In this document: positions 16,095 to 28,166 of the stretch, one piece after another
Layout of the letters: each line of letters starts with the position of its first letter
Numbering within the stretch: position 1 is the stretch's first letter
Source of the DNA: Blattabacterium cuenoti
GTDB lineage: Bacteria; Bacteroidota; Bacteroidia; Flavobacteriales; Blattabacteriaceae
Length of the DNA stretch: 64,000 nt
Assembly (NCBI RefSeq): GCF_014252455.1
Contig: NZ_CP060245.1
Coordinates: 427,234 to 491,233 of the forward strand
Direction: 5' to 3'
Notes under the pieces: model-generated
Told to the model about the DNA's origin: nothing
What the model saw: the letters and a program-made list of their open reading frames with translations, nothing else
Databases searched by the model: none
Translations under genes and position numbers: made by a program

Positions 16095-17368
16095 TTTTTA
16101 TTTATATTGGTATTATAAGTTACTAAAAAATCAGAAACAATAAAAGTACTTCCACTTATTAAAATAAGATCTTTTTTTTTAGATTTATTTTTTGCAGATA
16201 AAAAAGCATTTTTAACAGAATGAAAAAAATTTATTTTTTTATAATTTTTAAATATTTTTTTTATTATTTTTTTTAAATCTTCAATAAAAAATTTTCTTTC
16301 TATATTAGGTTGAGTAAAATAATAATAAGCTTCAATAGGTAATTTTTTTAACAATTTTTCTATTTTTTTTTCTTTCACAAAACCTAATATTAAATGTAAA
16401 CTTTCATAAGTTTCTTTTTTTAATTCATTTTTAATCATTAAAAAACCTTCTTCATTATGAGCTATATCACAAATAATTTTAGGTTTTTTTTGTAAAATAT
16501 GCCAACGTCCTTTAAAATGTATATGTGTATTTGTATTTTTAATAACATTTTTTAATCCATTTTTAATAGATTGATTGGATATTTTTATATTTTTTCTTTT
16601 TTTTAATATTTTAATAATTTCTAAAACAAGGACTTTATTTAAAAATTGATAATATGTTTTAAATGGAATTTTATAATTAAAATATTTTTTTTCTATTTTA
16701 GAAAAATAAATAGGAGAATTGTTTTTAAAAGCTACTTTTAAAAAAATATTCTTTAAATTTTTTAACATTCTTGTTCCAATTATTACCGATATATTTTTTT
16801 TTATAATTCCTGCTTTTTCTATAGCAATTCTTAATTTATTTTTTCCTAAAATTTCTGTATGATCTTCACTAACATTAGTAATAATAGATAATTCAGGAAT
16901 TATAATATTAGTAGAATCTAAACGTCCTCCCATTCCTACTTCAATAATAGATATATAAACTTTTTTTTCTTTAAAATATTGAAAAGCTAAAGCTGTATTC
17001 ATCTCAAAAAAAGAAATTTGTTCTTTTTCTATAAAATTTTTATGATTTTTAATAAAATCTATAATAAAATTTTTTTCTATTAAAAAACCATTACATGTTA
17101 TTCTTTCTCTAAAATCTATTAAATGAGGAGAAGTAAATAATCCTATTTTATATTTTTCTTCTTTTAAAATAGAAGATAACATATGAATAGTTGATCCTTT
17201 TCCATTTGTCCCACCTATATGAATGCTTTTAAAAAAATTTTGAGGATTTCCTAAATAAGAACAAAATTTTTTAATTCTTTTTAATCCTGGTTTATAAGAT
17301 TTTAATCCTATATTTTGATAAGTAGGAAGACGATTAAAAATCCATTTAAGAGTTTCTGAATAATTCAA
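16085..17368 (-). CDS. folC: Folylpolyglutamate / dihydrofolate synthase
   Basis: FolC adds glutamate to dihydropteroate and to reduced folates, using ATP. The 427-residue Mur-ligase-like protein has the P-loop IGGTNGKGST (51-60), the SPHLIDFRERI block, the EVGMGGRLDSTNII motif, VSEDHTEILG, a KAGIIK block and the C-terminal IICDIAHNEEGF. Folate supply fits GcvT. The stop codon TAG (16085-16087) is inside tRNA-Val(UAC), whose first base is the third base of an AAG codon of folC. RNase P cutting the tRNA 5' end would therefore remove the folC stop from the mRNA. The start ATG 17368 is followed by the typical LKWIFNRLP block. Confidence 0.92.
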   Translation of the reverse strand: MNYSETLKWIFNRLPTYQNIGLKSYKPGLKRIKKFCSYLGNPQNFFKSIHIGGTNGKGSTIHMLSSILKEEKYKIGLFTSPHLIDFRERITCNGFLIEKNFIIDFIKNHKNFIEKEQISFFEMNTALAFQYFKEKKVYISIIEVGMGGRLDSTNIIIPELSIITNVSEDHTEILGKNKLRIAIEKAGIIKKNISVIIGTRMLKNLKNIFLKVAFKNNSPIYFSKIEKKYFNYKIPFKTYYQFLNKVLVLEIIKILKKRKNIKISNQSIKNGLKNVIKNTNTHIHFKGRWHILQKKPKIICDIAHNEEGFLMIKNELKKETYESLHLILGFVKEKKIEKLLKKLPIEAYYYFTQPNIERKFFIEDLKKIIKKIFKNYKKINFFHSVKNAFLSAKNKSKKKDLILISGSTFIVSDFLVTYNTNINKKGN

Positions 17369-17447
17369 AATTATAAAAATATCTATTTAAATAAAAATAA
17401 ATTTTTTTGAAAAATTTTCGTATATTTTTATAAAAAAATTATTAAAA

Positions 17448-19103
17448 ATAAAAAAATTACATTTAAATTTTATTGAAAAAATTATAGAAGAAGATATCAA
17501 TAATGGTTTTCCTATTGAAAAAATTAAATTTAGATTTCCTCCGGAACCTAATGGATATCTACATATTGGTCATGTTAAAGCAATATATCTAAATTTTGAA
17601 TTAGGAAAAAGATATAAAGCACCAGTAAATTTAAGATTTGATGATACAAATCCAATTGGAGAAGAAAAAAAATTTATAGAATCTATTAAAAATGATATTA
17701 TTTTTTTAGGTTTTAAATGGGAAAAAGAATGTTATGCTTCTGATTATTTTCAAATACTTTACGAATGGGCAATAAAACTTATTAAAAATAATAAAGCTTA
17801 TGTTGATAATCAATCTAAAATAAATATTCAATTTCAAAGAAAAACACCATTTGAAATGGGAATAAATAGCTTATATAGAGATAGATCTGTTAAAGAAAAT
17901 TTATATTTATTTGAAAAAATGAAAGATGGATGTTTTGAAGAAGAATCTTGTGTCTTAAGAGCAAAAATTGATATGAATTCTTCTAATATGAATATGAGAG
18001 ATCCTATAATGTATAGAATTTTAAAAAAAAAACATCCTAGAACTAAAAATAAATGGTGTATTTATCCTACTTATGATTGGACTCATGGCCAATGTGATTA
18101 TATTGAACAAATATCTCATTCATTATGTTCATTAGAATTTGAAAATAGACGTCCTTTATATAATTGGTATATAGATCAAATATGGGAAAAAAATAAAATA
18201 AAACCAAAACAAATAGAATTTTCTAGATTAAATTTAAATAATACAATAACAAGTAAAAGAAAAATACAATATTTAATTAATAAAAAAATCATTGATACAT
18301 GGGATGATCCTAGAATTTATACAATATCAGGATTACGTCGTAAAGGATATACATCTATATCAATAAAAAATTTTATTAAAAAAATAGGAATTTCAAAAAG
18401 AAATAATATAATTAATCCATCTTTTTTAGAATTTAATATTAGAAAACATTTAAATAAAATTTCTTATAGAAAAATGGTCGTATTCAATCCAATAAAATTA
18501 ATTATTGATAATTATTCTATTAATAAAATAGAATGGTTAAATGCTGAAAATAATCCAGAAAATAAAAATTATGGATTTAGAAAAATTCCTTTTTCTAAAT
18601 TTTTATTTATTGAAAAAAATGATTTTTTAGAAAAAAAAATAGAAAATTTTTTTAGACTTTCAATAGGGAATGAAGTTAGACTAAAAAATTCCTATATTAT
18701 TAAAGCAAATAATATTATTAAAAATAATAATGGAAATATAATAGAAATACATTGTACATATGATCCTAAAAGTAAAAATAGAAAAAAAAATAATAAAATA
18801 AAAAGTACTTTACATTGGGTTTCTATAAAACATTCTATACCTATAAATATTCATATATATCATTCAATTTTTTTAAAAAATTTTAAAAATCATAAAGATT
18901 ATACAAAATATATAAATACAAAATCAATAAAAAAAATTATTGCATACGCTGAACCATCTATAAATTTAGCTAAAGAAGGAGATCATTTTCAATTTCAAAG
19001 AATTGGATATTTTTATGTCGATATTAATAATAAAAAAGAACTTATTTTTAATAAAACAGCTTCTATAAAAGATTCCTGGAAAAAAATTCAAAAAACAAAA
19101 TAA
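17448..19103 (+). CDS. glnS: Glutamine-tRNA ligase with non-ATG start
   Basis: GlnRS charges tRNA-Gln. The frame is open from 17391 to 19103, but the first ATG is 17856, which would remove the catalytic N-terminus. The missing part is clearly encoded upstream: LNFIEKIIEEDI, then FRFPPEPNGYLHIGH (HIGH motif), then LRFDDTNPIGEE. No ATG or GTG lies anywhere in 17369-17470, and no in-frame TTG exists. By homology the start falls near ATA 17448 (then KKLHLNFIEK), giving about 551 residues, like E. coli GlnS. ATA is inferred; ATT 17424 is another option. The signature TYDWTHGQCDYIE follows, while the KMSKS-type loop reads TSKRK. It converges with rpoC, with three bases between stops. Confidence 0.88.
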   Translation: MKKLHLNFIEKIIEEDINNGFPIEKIKFRFPPEPNGYLHIGHVKAIYLNFELGKRYKAPVNLRFDDTNPIGEEKKFIESIKNDIIFLGFKWEKECYASDYFQILYEWAIKLIKNNKAYVDNQSKINIQFQRKTPFEMGINSLYRDRSVKENLYLFEKMKDGCFEEESCVLRAKIDMNSSNMNMRDPIMYRILKKKHPRTKNKWCIYPTYDWTHGQCDYIEQISHSLCSLEFENRRPLYNWYIDQIWEKNKIKPKQIEFSRLNLNNTITSKRKIQYLINKKIIDTWDDPRIYTISGLRRKGYTSISIKNFIKKIGISKRNNIINPSFLEFNIRKHLNKISYRKMVVFNPIKLIIDNYSINKIEWLNAENNPENKNYGFRKIPFSKFLFIEKNDFLEKKIENFFRLSIGNEVRLKNSYIIKANNIIKNNNGNIIEIHCTYDPKSKNRKKNNKIKSTLHWVSIKHSIPINIHIYHSIFLKNFKNHKDYTKYINTKSIKKIIAYAEPSINLAKEGDHFQFQRIGYFYVDINNKKELIFNKTASIKDSWKKIQKTK

Positions 19104-19125
19104 ATTTTATAAAATTTTTATTTTA
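19097..19125. terminator. Weak A/T-only bidirectional terminator between glnS and rpoC
   Basis: An imperfect inverted repeat built only from A and T (AAAATAAATTTT...AAAATTTTTATTTT) spans the convergent ends of glnS and rpoC. The T-rich flanks would suit termination in both directions, but an A/T stem is weak. Confidence 0.3.
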
Positions 19126-22100
19126 TTTTTTTCATATTCTTTTAATCCAGTACCTGCTGGTATTTTATGTCCTACAATTACATTTTCCTTTAATCCATAT
19201 AAATAATCAGTTTTACTACTAATAGCCGCCTCTCCTAAAACTTTTGTTGTTTCTTGAAAAGAAGCTGCGGATATAAAAGATTTAGTCTGTAATGCTGCTT
19301 TAGTAATACCTTGTAATATCGGTCTAGCTGTTGCAGGAATAGAATCCCTAATTTGTATTAATTTTTTATTTTTATATTTTAAAATTGCATTTTCATTTCT
19401 AAAATCTCTATAACTAATTAAATCACCAGATTTAAAATTTTCAGAATTTCCATTATTTATAACTATTTTCATTTGAAAAATTTTATCATTTTCTTCAATA
19501 AAATCATCTTTATATTCAATATGTCCTTCTAAAAATTTTGTATCACCCACTTCTATTACTTCTACTTTTCTCATCATTTGTAAAACAATTACTTCAAAAT
19601 GTTTATCATTAATTTTAACACCTTGTAAACGATAAACATCTTGTATTTCTTGAATTAAATATTCTTGAACAGCTCTAGGTCCTTTAATATTTAAAATATC
19701 ATTAGGGGTGACAGCTCCATCTGATAATGGCATACCTGCTTTTATATAATCATTCTCTTGAACTAAAATTTGATTAGATAATTTAACTAAATATTTTCTA
19801 ATTTCTCCTGTTTTAGATTCTACAATAATTTCTCTATTCCCTCTTTTTATTTTTCCATGACTAACAATTCCATCCATTTCAGATACTACAGCTGGATTAG
19901 AAGGGTTCCTAGCTTCAAATAATTCAGATAAACGAGGTAATCCACCAGTTATATCACCAGATTTAGAAGTTTTTCTTGGAACTTTAACTAAAATTTTTCC
20001 TACTTCTATTTTTTCATTATCTTCTACCATTAAATGAGCCCCTACTGGGATATTATATACTTTTAATTCTTTTCCATCATTATCAATAATTTTTAATGTA
20101 GGAATTAAATTTTTATTTCTGACTTCTGTAATAACTTTTTCTTGAAATCCGGTTTGTTCATCTTTTTCAATTTGAAAGGTGACACCTTGTTCTAAATGTT
20201 GATAAGAGATTATTCCAGAATATTCTGCTATAATTACTGCATTATATGAATCCCATTTACAAATTTTATCTCCTTCTTTTAAAAAATCTCCATTTTTTAC
20301 ATATAAAGTTGCCCCATAGGGAATATTGTTTATCATTAAAATAGATGATTTTTTTTTATCAAAAAGTTTCATTTCCGTAGAACGAGAAACAACTATTCCT
20401 ATTTTTTCTTTATTATTATTTTTTATATTTACCAATTTTAAATCTTCAAATTCTATAATTCCATCAAATTTAGCTTGTATTTTTGAAGATTCTGCAATAT
20501 TACCGGCTGTTCCTCCTACATGAAAAGTACGTAAAGTTAATTGTGTCCCAGGTTCTCCAATAGATTGTGCAGCGATTACACCTACTGCTTCTCCTTTTTG
20601 AACTATTTTACCTGTAGATAAATTTCTTCCATAACATTTTGCACAAATACCCATTTTAGCTTCACAAGTAAGTGGAGAACGAACTACTACAAATTGAATT
20701 CCATCTTCTTCTATTGAAGAAGATATTTTTTCATCAATCATTTCTCCAGATGAAACTATTAATTTATTATTATTATTTGAATAAATATCATTTAAAGATA
20801 TACGTCCTAAAATTCTATTATATAAAGATTCTACTATTTCTTCATTTTTTTTTAATGCAGATATTTCTAATCCAAGTAAAGTTTGACAATCTACTTCTTT
20901 AATAATTACATCTTGTGCCGCATCTACTAATCTCCTTGTTAAATAACCCGCGTCTGCAGTTTTTAATGCTGTATCTGCTAATCCTTTACGAGCACCATGA
21001 GTAGATATAAAATATTCTAAAATAGATAGCCCTTCTCTAAAATTTGACAAAATAGGATTTTCAATAATTTCTCCACCAGTAGACCCTGTTTTTTGAGGTT
21101 TTGCCATTAATCCTCTCATACCAGAAAGTTGACGTATTTGTTCCTTAGATCCTCTAGCACCAGAATCTAACATCATATAAACAGGATTAAAACCATGTTT
21201 ATCTTCACGCATATATTTCATTACTTTTTCTGTTAACATAGAATTAGTATTAGTCCATATATCAATAACTTGATTATAACGTTCATTATTAGTAATTAAC
21301 CCCATGTTATAATTTATTTTAACATTATCTACTTGTTGAATAGCATTGTTTACCATATTTTCTTTATCATGAGGAATAATAATATCGCCTAATCCAAAAG
21401 AAAGTCCTCCTTGAAATGCATTATAAAATCCTAATTCTTTAATATCATCTAAAAATTTTGCTGTAGTAGGAACATCTGTTAAATATAAAATTTTTCCAAT
21501 AATCTCTCTTAATGTTTTTTTTGTTAAAGATTCATTAATATATCCTACTTTTTTTGGAACTACTTGATTAAACAAAACTCTCCCTACAGTAGTTTCTATT
21601 AATTGATTAATTAAATCATCTTTTACTCGAATTAATACTTTTACTTTAATTAAAGCATGTAATTCTACTATTTTTTGATTATAAGCAATTTCTACTTCTT
21701 CATTAGAAGAAAAAATAAAACCTTCACCTTTAATTTTAATATTTGAATAAGATTTTAAAGATTTTGTCATATAATATAATCCTAAAACCATATCTTGAGA
21801 TGGAACCGTTATTGGAGATCCATTAGCTGGATTTAAAATATTTTGAGAAGATAACATAAGAAGTTGTGCTTCTAAAATTGCTCCAGAAGATAAAGGTAAG
21901 TGGACAGCCATTTGATCTCCATCAAAATCCGCATTAAAAGCAGCACAAACTAAAGGGTGTAATTGAATAGCTTTTCCTTCTATTAATTGAGGTTGAAAAG
22001 CCTGGATACCTAATCTATGCAAAGTTGGAGCTCTATTTAATAATACTGGATGACCTTTTAATACATTTTCTAAAATATCCCATATAACAGGATCTCTTTT

Positions 22101-23336
22101 ATCAATAATTTTTTTAGATGATTTTACAGTTTTTACTATTCCTCTTTCAATTAATTTTCTTATAATAAAAGGTTTATATAATTCTGCAGCCATTTCTTTA
22201 GGAAGACCACATTCATGTAATTTTAAATGTGGTCCAACTACAATAACGGATCTTGCAGAATAATCTACTCTTTTTCCTAATAAATTTTGTCTAAAACGAC
22301 CTTGTTTTCCTTTTAAAGCATCTGATAAAGATTTTAAAGGACGATTTGCTTCTGTTTTTACTGCAGATACTTTTCTTGAATTATCAAAAAGTGAATCTAC
22401 AGCTTCTTGAAGCATTCTTTTCTCATTTCTTAAAATTACTTCAGGTGCTTTAATTTCTATTAAACGTTTTAAACGATTATTTCTTATCAATACACGACGA
22501 TATAAATCAGTCATATCAGAAGCTGCATAACGTCCCCCATCTAAAGGAACTAATGGACGTAACTCAGGAGGAATTACTGATAAAATATGAACGACCATCC
22601 AAGATATATTTCCTCCATTTTTTTTTCCTTCTTTAAAAGATTCAACAACTTGTAATCTTTTTAAAGCCTCAATACGTCTTTGTTTAGAAGTTTCATTATT
22701 AGCTTTATTTCTTAATTCATAAGACAAATTATCTAAATCTATCCTATTTAATAATTCTTCTATACATTCAGCTCCCATTTTAGCAATAAACTTATTAGGA
22801 TCAATATCTTCTAAAGATTGATTTTCTTTTGGGATACTATTTAAAATAGATAAATATTCCTCTTCTGTTAAAAAATCGCCTTTATTAAAAGAAGATCCAT
22901 CTGAACGAGATGCTATTCCATTTTGAATAACTACATATCTTTCATAATAAATAATCATTTCAAGCTTTTTAGATGGTAATCCTAATAAATAACCTATTTT
23001 ATTAGGAGAAGTACGAAAACACCAAATATGAACTACTGGAACAACTAAGCTAATATGCCCCATACGTTCCCTTCTAACTTTTTTTTCAGTAACTTCAACA
23101 CCACATCTATCACAAATAATTCCTTTATAACGAATTCTTTTATATTTTCCACAAGCACATTCATAATCTTTTACTGGACCAAAAATTCTTTCACAGAATA
23201 AACCATCTCTTTCTGGTTTATGTGTTCTATAATTAATGGTTTCAGGTTTTAACACTTCACCATGAGATTCTTTTAATATTTTCTCAGGTGATGCTAATCG
23301 AATAGTAATTTTATTAAAATTTCCTTTTTTATTCAT
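19107..23336 (-). CDS. rpoC: DNA-directed RNA polymerase subunit beta'
   Basis: The 1409-residue beta' subunit is the catalytic heart of RNA polymerase. Visible landmarks in order are the N-terminal zinc ribbon ([13 protein letters not shown]...CDRCGVE), the rudder/lid region with [19 protein letters not shown], the absolutely conserved [16 protein letters not shown] with the three Mg-binding aspartates, and the bridge-helix/trigger-loop region around [24 protein letters not shown]. The second zinc site is [16 protein letters not shown], followed by [25 protein letters not shown]. Length is normal for Bacteroidetes. It is the last gene of the tuf-secE-nusG-rplKAJL-rpoBC operon, 45 bases after rpoB. 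Confidence 0.98.
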   Translation of the reverse strand: MNKKGNFNKITIRLASPEKILKESHGEVLKPETINYRTHKPERDGLFCERIFGPVKDYECACGKYKRIRYKGIICDRCGVEVTEKKVRRERMGHISLVVPVVHIWCFRTSPNKIGYLLGLPSKKLEMIIYYERYVVIQNGIASRSDGSSFNKGDFLTEEEYLSILNSIPKENQSLEDIDPNKFIAKMGAECIEELLNRIDLDNLSYELRNKANNETSKQRRIEALKRLQVVESFKEGKKNGGNISWMVVHILSVIPPELRPLVPLDGGRYAASDMTDLYRRVLIRNNRLKRLIEIKAPEVILRNEKRMLQEAVDSLFDNSRKVSAVKTEANRPLKSLSDALKGKQGRFRQNLLGKRVDYSARSVIVVGPHLKLHECGLPKEMAAELYKPFIIRKLIERGIVKTVKSSKKIIDKRDPVIWDILENVLKGHPVLLNRAPTLHRLGIQAFQPQLIEGKAIQLHPLVCAAFNADFDGDQMAVHLPLSSGAILEAQLLMLSSQNILNPANGSPITVPSQDMVLGLYYMTKSLKSYSNIKIKGEGFIFSSNEEVEIAYNQKIVELHALIKVKVLIRVKDDLINQLIETTVGRVLFNQVVPKKVGYINESLTKKTLREIIGKILYLTDVPTTAKFLDDIKELGFYNAFQGGLSFGLGDIIIPHDKENMVNNAIQQVDNVKINYNMGLITNNERYNQVIDIWTNTNSMLTEKVMKYMREDKHGFNPVYMMLDSGARGSKEQIRQLSGMRGLMAKPQKTGSTGGEIIENPILSNFREGLSILEYFISTHGARKGLADTALKTADAGYLTRRLVDAAQDVIIKEVDCQTLLGLEISALKKNEEIVESLYNRILGRISLNDIYSNNNNKLIVSSGEMIDEKISSSIEEDGIQFVVVRSPLTCEAKMGICAKCYGRNLSTGKIVQKGEAVGVIAAQSIGEPGTQLTLRTFHVGGTAGNIAESSKIQAKFDGIIEFEDLKLVNIKNNNKEKIGIVVSRSTEMKLFDKKKSSILMINNIPYGATLYVKNGDFLKEGDKICKWDSYNAVIIAEYSGIISYQHLEQGVTFQIEKDEQTGFQEKVITEVRNKNLIPTLKIIDNDGKELKVYNIPVGAHLMVEDNEKIEVGKILVKVPRKTSKSGDITGGLPRLSELFEARNPSNPAVVSEMDGIVSHGKIKRGNREIIVESKTGEIRKYLVKLSNQILVQENDYIKAGMPLSDGAVTPNDILNIKGPRAVQEYLIQEIQDVYRLQGVKINDKHFEVIVLQMMRKVEVIEVGDTKFLEGHIEYKDDFIEENDKIFQMKIVINNGNSENFKSGDLISYRDFRNENAILKYKNKKLIQIRDSIPATARPILQGITKAALQTKSFISAASFQETTKVLGEAAISSKTDYLYGLKENVIVGHKIPAGTGLKEYEKNKIKIL

Positions 23337-23381
23337 TTTTTATGATCATATACATAGACACAACAAAACATAATATTTTTT

Positions 23382-26300
23382 TTATTCTTCTAAATTAATA
23401 TCTAAACCTAAACCTTTTAATTCATAACATAATACATTAAAAGATTCTGGATTATTAGGCTCAGGCATTGGGTCTCCTTTTACTATAGCCTCATAAGTTT
23501 TTGCTCTTCCTACTACATCATCTGATTTAACAGTTAATATTTCACGTAAAATATTAGAAGATCCAAAAGCTTCTAATGCCCATACTTCCATTTCCCCAAA
23601 TCTTTGTCCTCCAAATTGAGATTTTCCTCCTAAAGGTTGTTGAGTAATTAGCGAGTATGGTCCTATAGAACGAGCATGCATTTTATCATCTACCATATGA
23701 CCTAATTTTAACATATATATTACACCTACTGTCGCTGGTTGATCGAATTTTTCTCCTGTTCCTCCATCAAATAAATAAGTTGTTCCAAAACGAGGAATAT
23801 TCGCTTTATCTGTATATTCAGATATTTTTTCTATAGTTGCACCATCAAATATAGGTGTAGAAAATTTCATATTTAATTTGTATCCAGCCCAACCCAATAC
23901 AGTTTCATATATTTGTCCAATATTCATTCTAGATGGAACTCCTAATGGATTTAAAACAATATCTACAGGAGTTCCATCATTTAAAAAGGGCATATCTTCT
24001 TCTCTAAGAATACGTGCTACTACCCCTTTATTACCATGACGTCCAGCCATTTTATCACCTACTTTCAACTTTCTTTTTTTTGCAATATATACTTTAGCCA
24101 TTTTAATGATCCCAGAAGGTAATTCATCACCTACTGTAATAGAAATTTTTTTATGTTTTAAAATATTATTTAAATTGTTTAATACAATTTCATAATTATG
24201 TAAAATCTCAGATAATAAATTATTCGTATTTTCATCAGAAAAATCATATGAATTAATATGATTATAATTTTTAATAATATTATTTAATAGTTTTAGAGTA
24301 AATTTTGTTCCTTTTTCTATTATAACTTTTTTATTTTTTTCATTTAAAATTGTTATTTTAGATTTTTTTCCATATAAAATAATATATAATTTATTTAATA
24401 ATTTAGATTTTAAATCTAAATATTTTTTATCATATTCTTTTTCTAATTTTTCTATTTTTATTTTATCCTGTAACCTAGATTTTTTATTTTTAATACTACG
24501 AGTAAATAATTTAGTATCAATTACGATTCCAAATAAAGAAGGTTCTGCTCTTAAAGATGCGTCTTTAACATTTCCTGCTTTATCTCCAAAAATAGCTCTT
24601 AATAATTTTTCTTCTGGAGTAGGATCCGTTTCACCTTTTGGTGTAATTTTTCCAATTAATATATCTCCAGGTTTTACTTCAGCTCCTACACGTATAATTC
24701 CGTTATCATCTAAATCTTTAATTGCTTCTTCACTAACATTAGGAATATCATTTGTTAATTCTTCCATTCCTAATTTTGTATCACGTACTTCTAAAGAATA
24801 TTCATCTATATGAATAGATGTAAACCAATCTTCACTAACTACTTTTTCAGAAATTAAAACAGCATCTTCAAAATTATATCCTTTACAAGGAATAAAAGCT
24901 GCTCTTAAATTTCTTCCTAAAGCTAATTCTCCATTTTCAGTAGCATATCCTTCACAAAGAATTTGTCCTTTAATTACTTTCATTCCTTTTTTAACAATAG
25001 GTTTTAAAGTAATACATGTATTTTGATTAGTTTTTCTAAATTTAATCAGATTATAAATCTTTACTTTATGGTCAAAACTAACTAAAGATTCTTTTTCATT
25101 TTTATCATAACGAATAATTATTTTATTAGCATCAATATATTCAATGATTCCATTATGTTCTGCATTAATTAAAATACGAGAATCTTTAGCCACTTGTTTT
25201 TCTAATCCTGTTCCTACTATAGGTGCTTGAGGATTTAATAATGGAACAGCTTGACGCATCATATTTGATCCCATAAGAGCTCTATTTGCATCATCATGTT
25301 CCAAAAAAGGTATTAAAGAAGCAGAAATTGAAGCTATTTGATTAGGTGCTACATCTATATAATCTACATTTGTAGAATCTACAATTGGAAAATCACCATC
25401 TTCACGTGCAATAATTCTATCAACAATAAATTCTCCAAATTTATTAACAGCATTAGCTTGTGCTATAATTTTTCCTTCTTCTTCTTCTGCGCTTAAATAT
25501 TTAACATCAGATTTAAAATCTACTCTTTTATTAAAAATACGTCTATAAGGAGTTTCTACGAAACCCATATTATTAATCTTTGCAAAAACAGATAAAGAAG
25601 AAATTAAACCAATATTAGGTCCTTCTGGAGTTTCAATAGGACACAATCTCCCATAATGAGAATAATTCACATCTCTTACTTCAAAACCTGCTCTTTCTCT
25701 AGATAATCCTCCAGGACCCAAAGCAGATAATCTTCTTTTATGAGTTATTTCAGATAATGGATTTGTTTGATCCATAAATTGAGATAATTGATTAGTTCCA
25801 AAAAAAGTATTAATTACTGAAGATAATGTTTTTGCATTAATTAAATCTACTGGCATAAAAACTTCGTTATCTCTCACATTCATACGTTCTCTAATAGTTC
25901 TAGCCATTCTAGATAAACCAATACTAAATTGAGTATAAAGTTGTTCTCCAACAGTTCTTACTCGTCTATTAGATAAATGATCAATATCATCTACTTCTTT
26001 TTTAGAATTAAATAAAGCATTTAAATGTTCTACTATAGCAATAATATCTTTTTTCGTAAGAATTAAATAATTAGGATCAATATTTAACCCTAAACGTTTA
26101 TTTAAACGATATCTACCTACAGGCCCTAAACTATATCTAGTATCAGAAAAAAATAGTTTATCTATAACTCCTCTAGCTGTTTCTTCATCTGGAGGATCTG
26201 TATTTCTAAGTTGTTTATATATATATTCTACAGCTTCTTTTTCAGAATTAGTAGGATCTTTTTGTAAAGTATTATAAATTATAGAATAATCTTTTTTTTT

Positions 26301-27197
26301 CCCTTCTTCTTTATGTAATAAAATTTTTTTTATTTTATATTTAATCATTAAATCAATATGTTCTTTTTGAATGACAACATCTCTATCTATTAATAAATCA
26401 TTTCTTTCTATAGAAATTACTTCTCCTGTATCTTCATCTACAAAATCTTCATTCCAAGTATTTAAAACTCTAGCTGCTAAAGTTCTATATAGAATAGAAT
26501 CATATTGATGATCTATAATATTTATTTCTTCTGCTAAATTAAAAATTTTTAATATATCTTTATCACGTTCATATCCAATCGCACGTAATAAAGTAGTCAT
26601 AGGTAATTTTTTTTTCCTATCAATGTAAGCGTACATAACATTATTGATATCTGTAGCAAATTCAATCCAAGATCCTTTAAAAGGAATAATTCTTGCAGAA
26701 TATAATTTAGTTCCATTAGCATGATTAGATTGTCCAAAAAAAACACCTGGAGAACGATGTAATTGCGAAACAATTACTCTTTCTGATCCATTAAAAATAA
26801 AAGAACCAGAAGGAGTCATATATGGATAATTTCCTAGATAGACATCTTGATAAACAGTTTCAAAATCTTCATGTTCAGGGTCTGTACAATATAATTTTAA
26901 TTTTGCTTTTAAGGGAACACTATAAGTTAAACCTCTTTCAATACATTCTTTTATAGAATATCTAGGAGTATCTAAAGTATACCCTTTAAATTCTAGAACA
27001 AAAGAATTTCTAGCATCAGAAATTGGAAAATTTTCCATAAATACTTTAAATAATATTTCTTTTTTCCTATTTTCTGGTTTAGTATCTATTTGAAAAAATT
27101 CTTTAAATGACTTTATCTGAATATCCAAAAAATCAGGATATTCCTCTTGTTTTGCTACAGTAGCAAAAGTAAATCTTTCTGATTGTATATTCATCAA
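23382..27197 (-). CDS. rpoB: DNA-directed RNA polymerase subunit beta
   Basis: The 1271-residue beta subunit forms half of the RNA polymerase cleft. The rifampicin-binding cluster reads [21 protein letters not shown], with the sensitive-type Gln, Asp, His and Ser residues all present. Further blocks are [36 protein letters not shown], the [12 protein letters not shown] motif, and a C-terminal [23 protein letters not shown] lysine-rich insertion of poorly conserved sequence lies around residues 900-1000, where lineage-specific variation is common. It is transcribed with rplL upstream (35 bases) and rpoC downstream. Confidence 0.98.
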   Translation of the reverse strand: MMNIQSERFTFATVAKQEEYPDFLDIQIKSFKEFFQIDTKPENRKKEILFKVFMENFPISDARNSFVLEFKGYTLDTPRYSIKECIERGLTYSVPLKAKLKLYCTDPEHEDFETVYQDVYLGNYPYMTPSGSFIFNGSERVIVSQLHRSPGVFFGQSNHANGTKLYSARIIPFKGSWIEFATDINNVMYAYIDRKKKLPMTTLLRAIGYERDKDILKIFNLAEEINIIDHQYDSILYRTLAARVLNTWNEDFVDEDTGEVISIERNDLLIDRDVVIQKEHIDLMIKYKIKKILLHKEEGKKKDYSIIYNTLQKDPTNSEKEAVEYIYKQLRNTDPPDEETARGVIDKLFFSDTRYSLGPVGRYRLNKRLGLNIDPNYLILTKKDIIAIVEHLNALFNSKKEVDDIDHLSNRRVRTVGEQLYTQFSIGLSRMARTIRERMNVRDNEVFMPVDLINAKTLSSVINTFFGTNQLSQFMDQTNPLSEITHKRRLSALGPGGLSRERAGFEVRDVNYSHYGRLCPIETPEGPNIGLISSLSVFAKINNMGFVETPYRRIFNKRVDFKSDVKYLSAEEEEGKIIAQANAVNKFGEFIVDRIIAREDGDFPIVDSTNVDYIDVAPNQIASISASLIPFLEHDDANRALMGSNMMRQAVPLLNPQAPIVGTGLEKQVAKDSRILINAEHNGIIEYIDANKIIIRYDKNEKESLVSFDHKVKIYNLIKFRKTNQNTCITLKPIVKKGMKVIKGQILCEGYATENGELALGRNLRAAFIPCKGYNFEDAVLISEKVVSEDWFTSIHIDEYSLEVRDTKLGMEELTNDIPNVSEEAIKDLDDNGIIRVGAEVKPGDILIGKITPKGETDPTPEEKLLRAIFGDKAGNVKDASLRAEPSLFGIVIDTKLFTRSIKNKKSRLQDKIKIEKLEKEYDKKYLDLKSKLLNKLYIILYGKKSKITILNEKNKKVIIEKGTKFTLKLLNNIIKNYNHINSYDFSDENTNNLLSEILHNYEIVLNNLNNILKHKKISITVGDELPSGIIKMAKVYIAKKRKLKVGDKMAGRHGNKGVVARILREEDMPFLNDGTPVDIVLNPLGVPSRMNIGQIYETVLGWAGYKLNMKFSTPIFDGATIEKISEYTDKANIPRFGTTYLFDGGTGEKFDQPATVGVIYMLKLGHMVDDKMHARSIGPYSLITQQPLGGKSQFGGQRFGEMEVWALEAFGSSNILREILTVKSDDVVGRAKTYEAIVKGDPMPEPNNPESFNVLCYELKGLGLDINLEE

Positions 27198-27231
27198 AAT
27201 TTAAAAATAATTTTAAATAAAAAATAACATA

Positions 27232-27609
27232 TTATTTTAATTCAATTTCAGCACCTATATTTTCAAATTGATTTTTTAAATTTTCTGCTTCTTTTTTTTC
27301 TACAGATTTTTTAATAATTACTGGAATAGTATCTACTAAGTCTTTTGATTCTTTTAATCCTTTACCAGTAATTTCTTTAACTAGTTTTACTACAGATAAT
27401 TTAGAATTACCTGATGATTTTAAAACTATATTGAAAATATTTTTTTCTTCTTTTTCAGATATTTTTTTTTCTTCTAAAGAATCTACAGGTTTACCTTCTA
27501 AAAAAGAATTAGATGGTTCAATTCCATATTTATTTTTTAAAAAAACAGTTAATTCATTCACCTGTTTTACAGTTAAATTAACTAATTGTTCAGCTAATTT
27601 TTCTATCAT
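27232..27609 (-). CDS. rplL: 50S ribosomal protein L7/L12
   Basis: L7/L12 forms the mobile stalk that recruits translation factors. The 125 residues show the N-terminal dimerisation helix pair (LAEQLVNLTVKQVNELTVFL), an acidic hinge rich in Glu, Lys and Ser, and the C-terminal domain with KLSVVKLVKEITGKGLKESKDLVD, which contacts GTPases. It sits between rplJ and rpoB as in most bacteria. Confidence 0.95.
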   Translation of the reverse strand: MIEKLAEQLVNLTVKQVNELTVFLKNKYGIEPSNSFLEGKPVDSLEEKKISEKEEKNIFNIVLKSSGNSKLSVVKLVKEITGKGLKESKDLVDTIPVIIKKSVEKKEAENLKNQFENIGAEIELK

Positions 27610-27647
27610 TTTGTTGTTTATTTTTTATAAGTAAGTAAAAAAAAAAA

Positions 27648-28166
27648 TTATAATGTTTTTAAAATACTATATATTTTATATTCTGATAATTTTAAAGATA
27701 AAACTATTTGTTTTATTGGATATTGAAGCATATTTAAAACATCAATAATTAAATCTTTTTTAGATTTAATTTTCATTAAAATATCTAAATCTTTATTTCC
27801 AAAATAAAAAGATTCTTCAACATAAGCTCCTTTTAAAAAAGGCTTTTCCATTTGTTCTTTTATATGAAAATTTTTTATAATTTTAGATGGAACATTTCCT
27901 GAATGATTAGAAGTTATAATAGAAGTGTTTCCTTTTAAAATAGAAAAAAAAGAATCCAATTTTTTATTTTTTAAACTTTTTAATGCTTTTTTTAATAAAG
28001 TATTTTTTACTACTTTCATTTGAATATGATATTCATAAAATTTTTTTCTAATATTAAAAATTTGATTAGAATTTAAATGTAAAATATCAATTAAATATAT
28101 TATTTTATTATTTGATAATATAGATATTATATTTAATACTTCTTTTTTTTTTTTTTCTTTCGTCAT
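27648..28166 (-). CDS. rplJ: 50S ribosomal protein L10
   Basis: L10 anchors the L7/L12 stalk to 23S rRNA. The frame is open further upstream, but the supported start is ATG 28164-28166. It overlaps the rplA stop in an ATGA arrangement and opens MTKEKKKKEVLNIISIL, giving 172 residues, the normal size. An A14 run (28143-28156) directly after the start encodes the lysine tract and leaves the frame intact. The HIQMKVVKNTLLKKAL block and the LKGNTSII segment match the L10 RNA-binding domain, while the C-terminal helices (LNMLQYPIKQIVLSLK) bind L7/L12 dimers. Slippage on the A14 run would truncate a share of products. Confidence 0.92.
   Translation of the reverse strand: MTKEKKKKEVLNIISILSNNKIIYLIDILHLNSNQIFNIRKKFYEYHIQMKVVKNTLLKKALKSLKNKKLDSFFSILKGNTSIITSNHSGNVPSKIIKNFHIKEQMEKPFLKGAYVEESFYFGNKDLDILMKIKSKKDLIIDVLNMLQYPIKQIVLSLKLSEYKIYSILKTL

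Noticed and set aside
17856-19103. glnS as an N-terminally truncated gene starting at ATG 17856
   Set aside because: The HIGH motif and N-terminal fold are encoded in the same open frame upstream, so truncation is unlikely.
20326-20902. Two plus-strand frames of 65 and 76 codons
   Set aside because: They lie entirely antisense within rpoC, which is complete and conserved.
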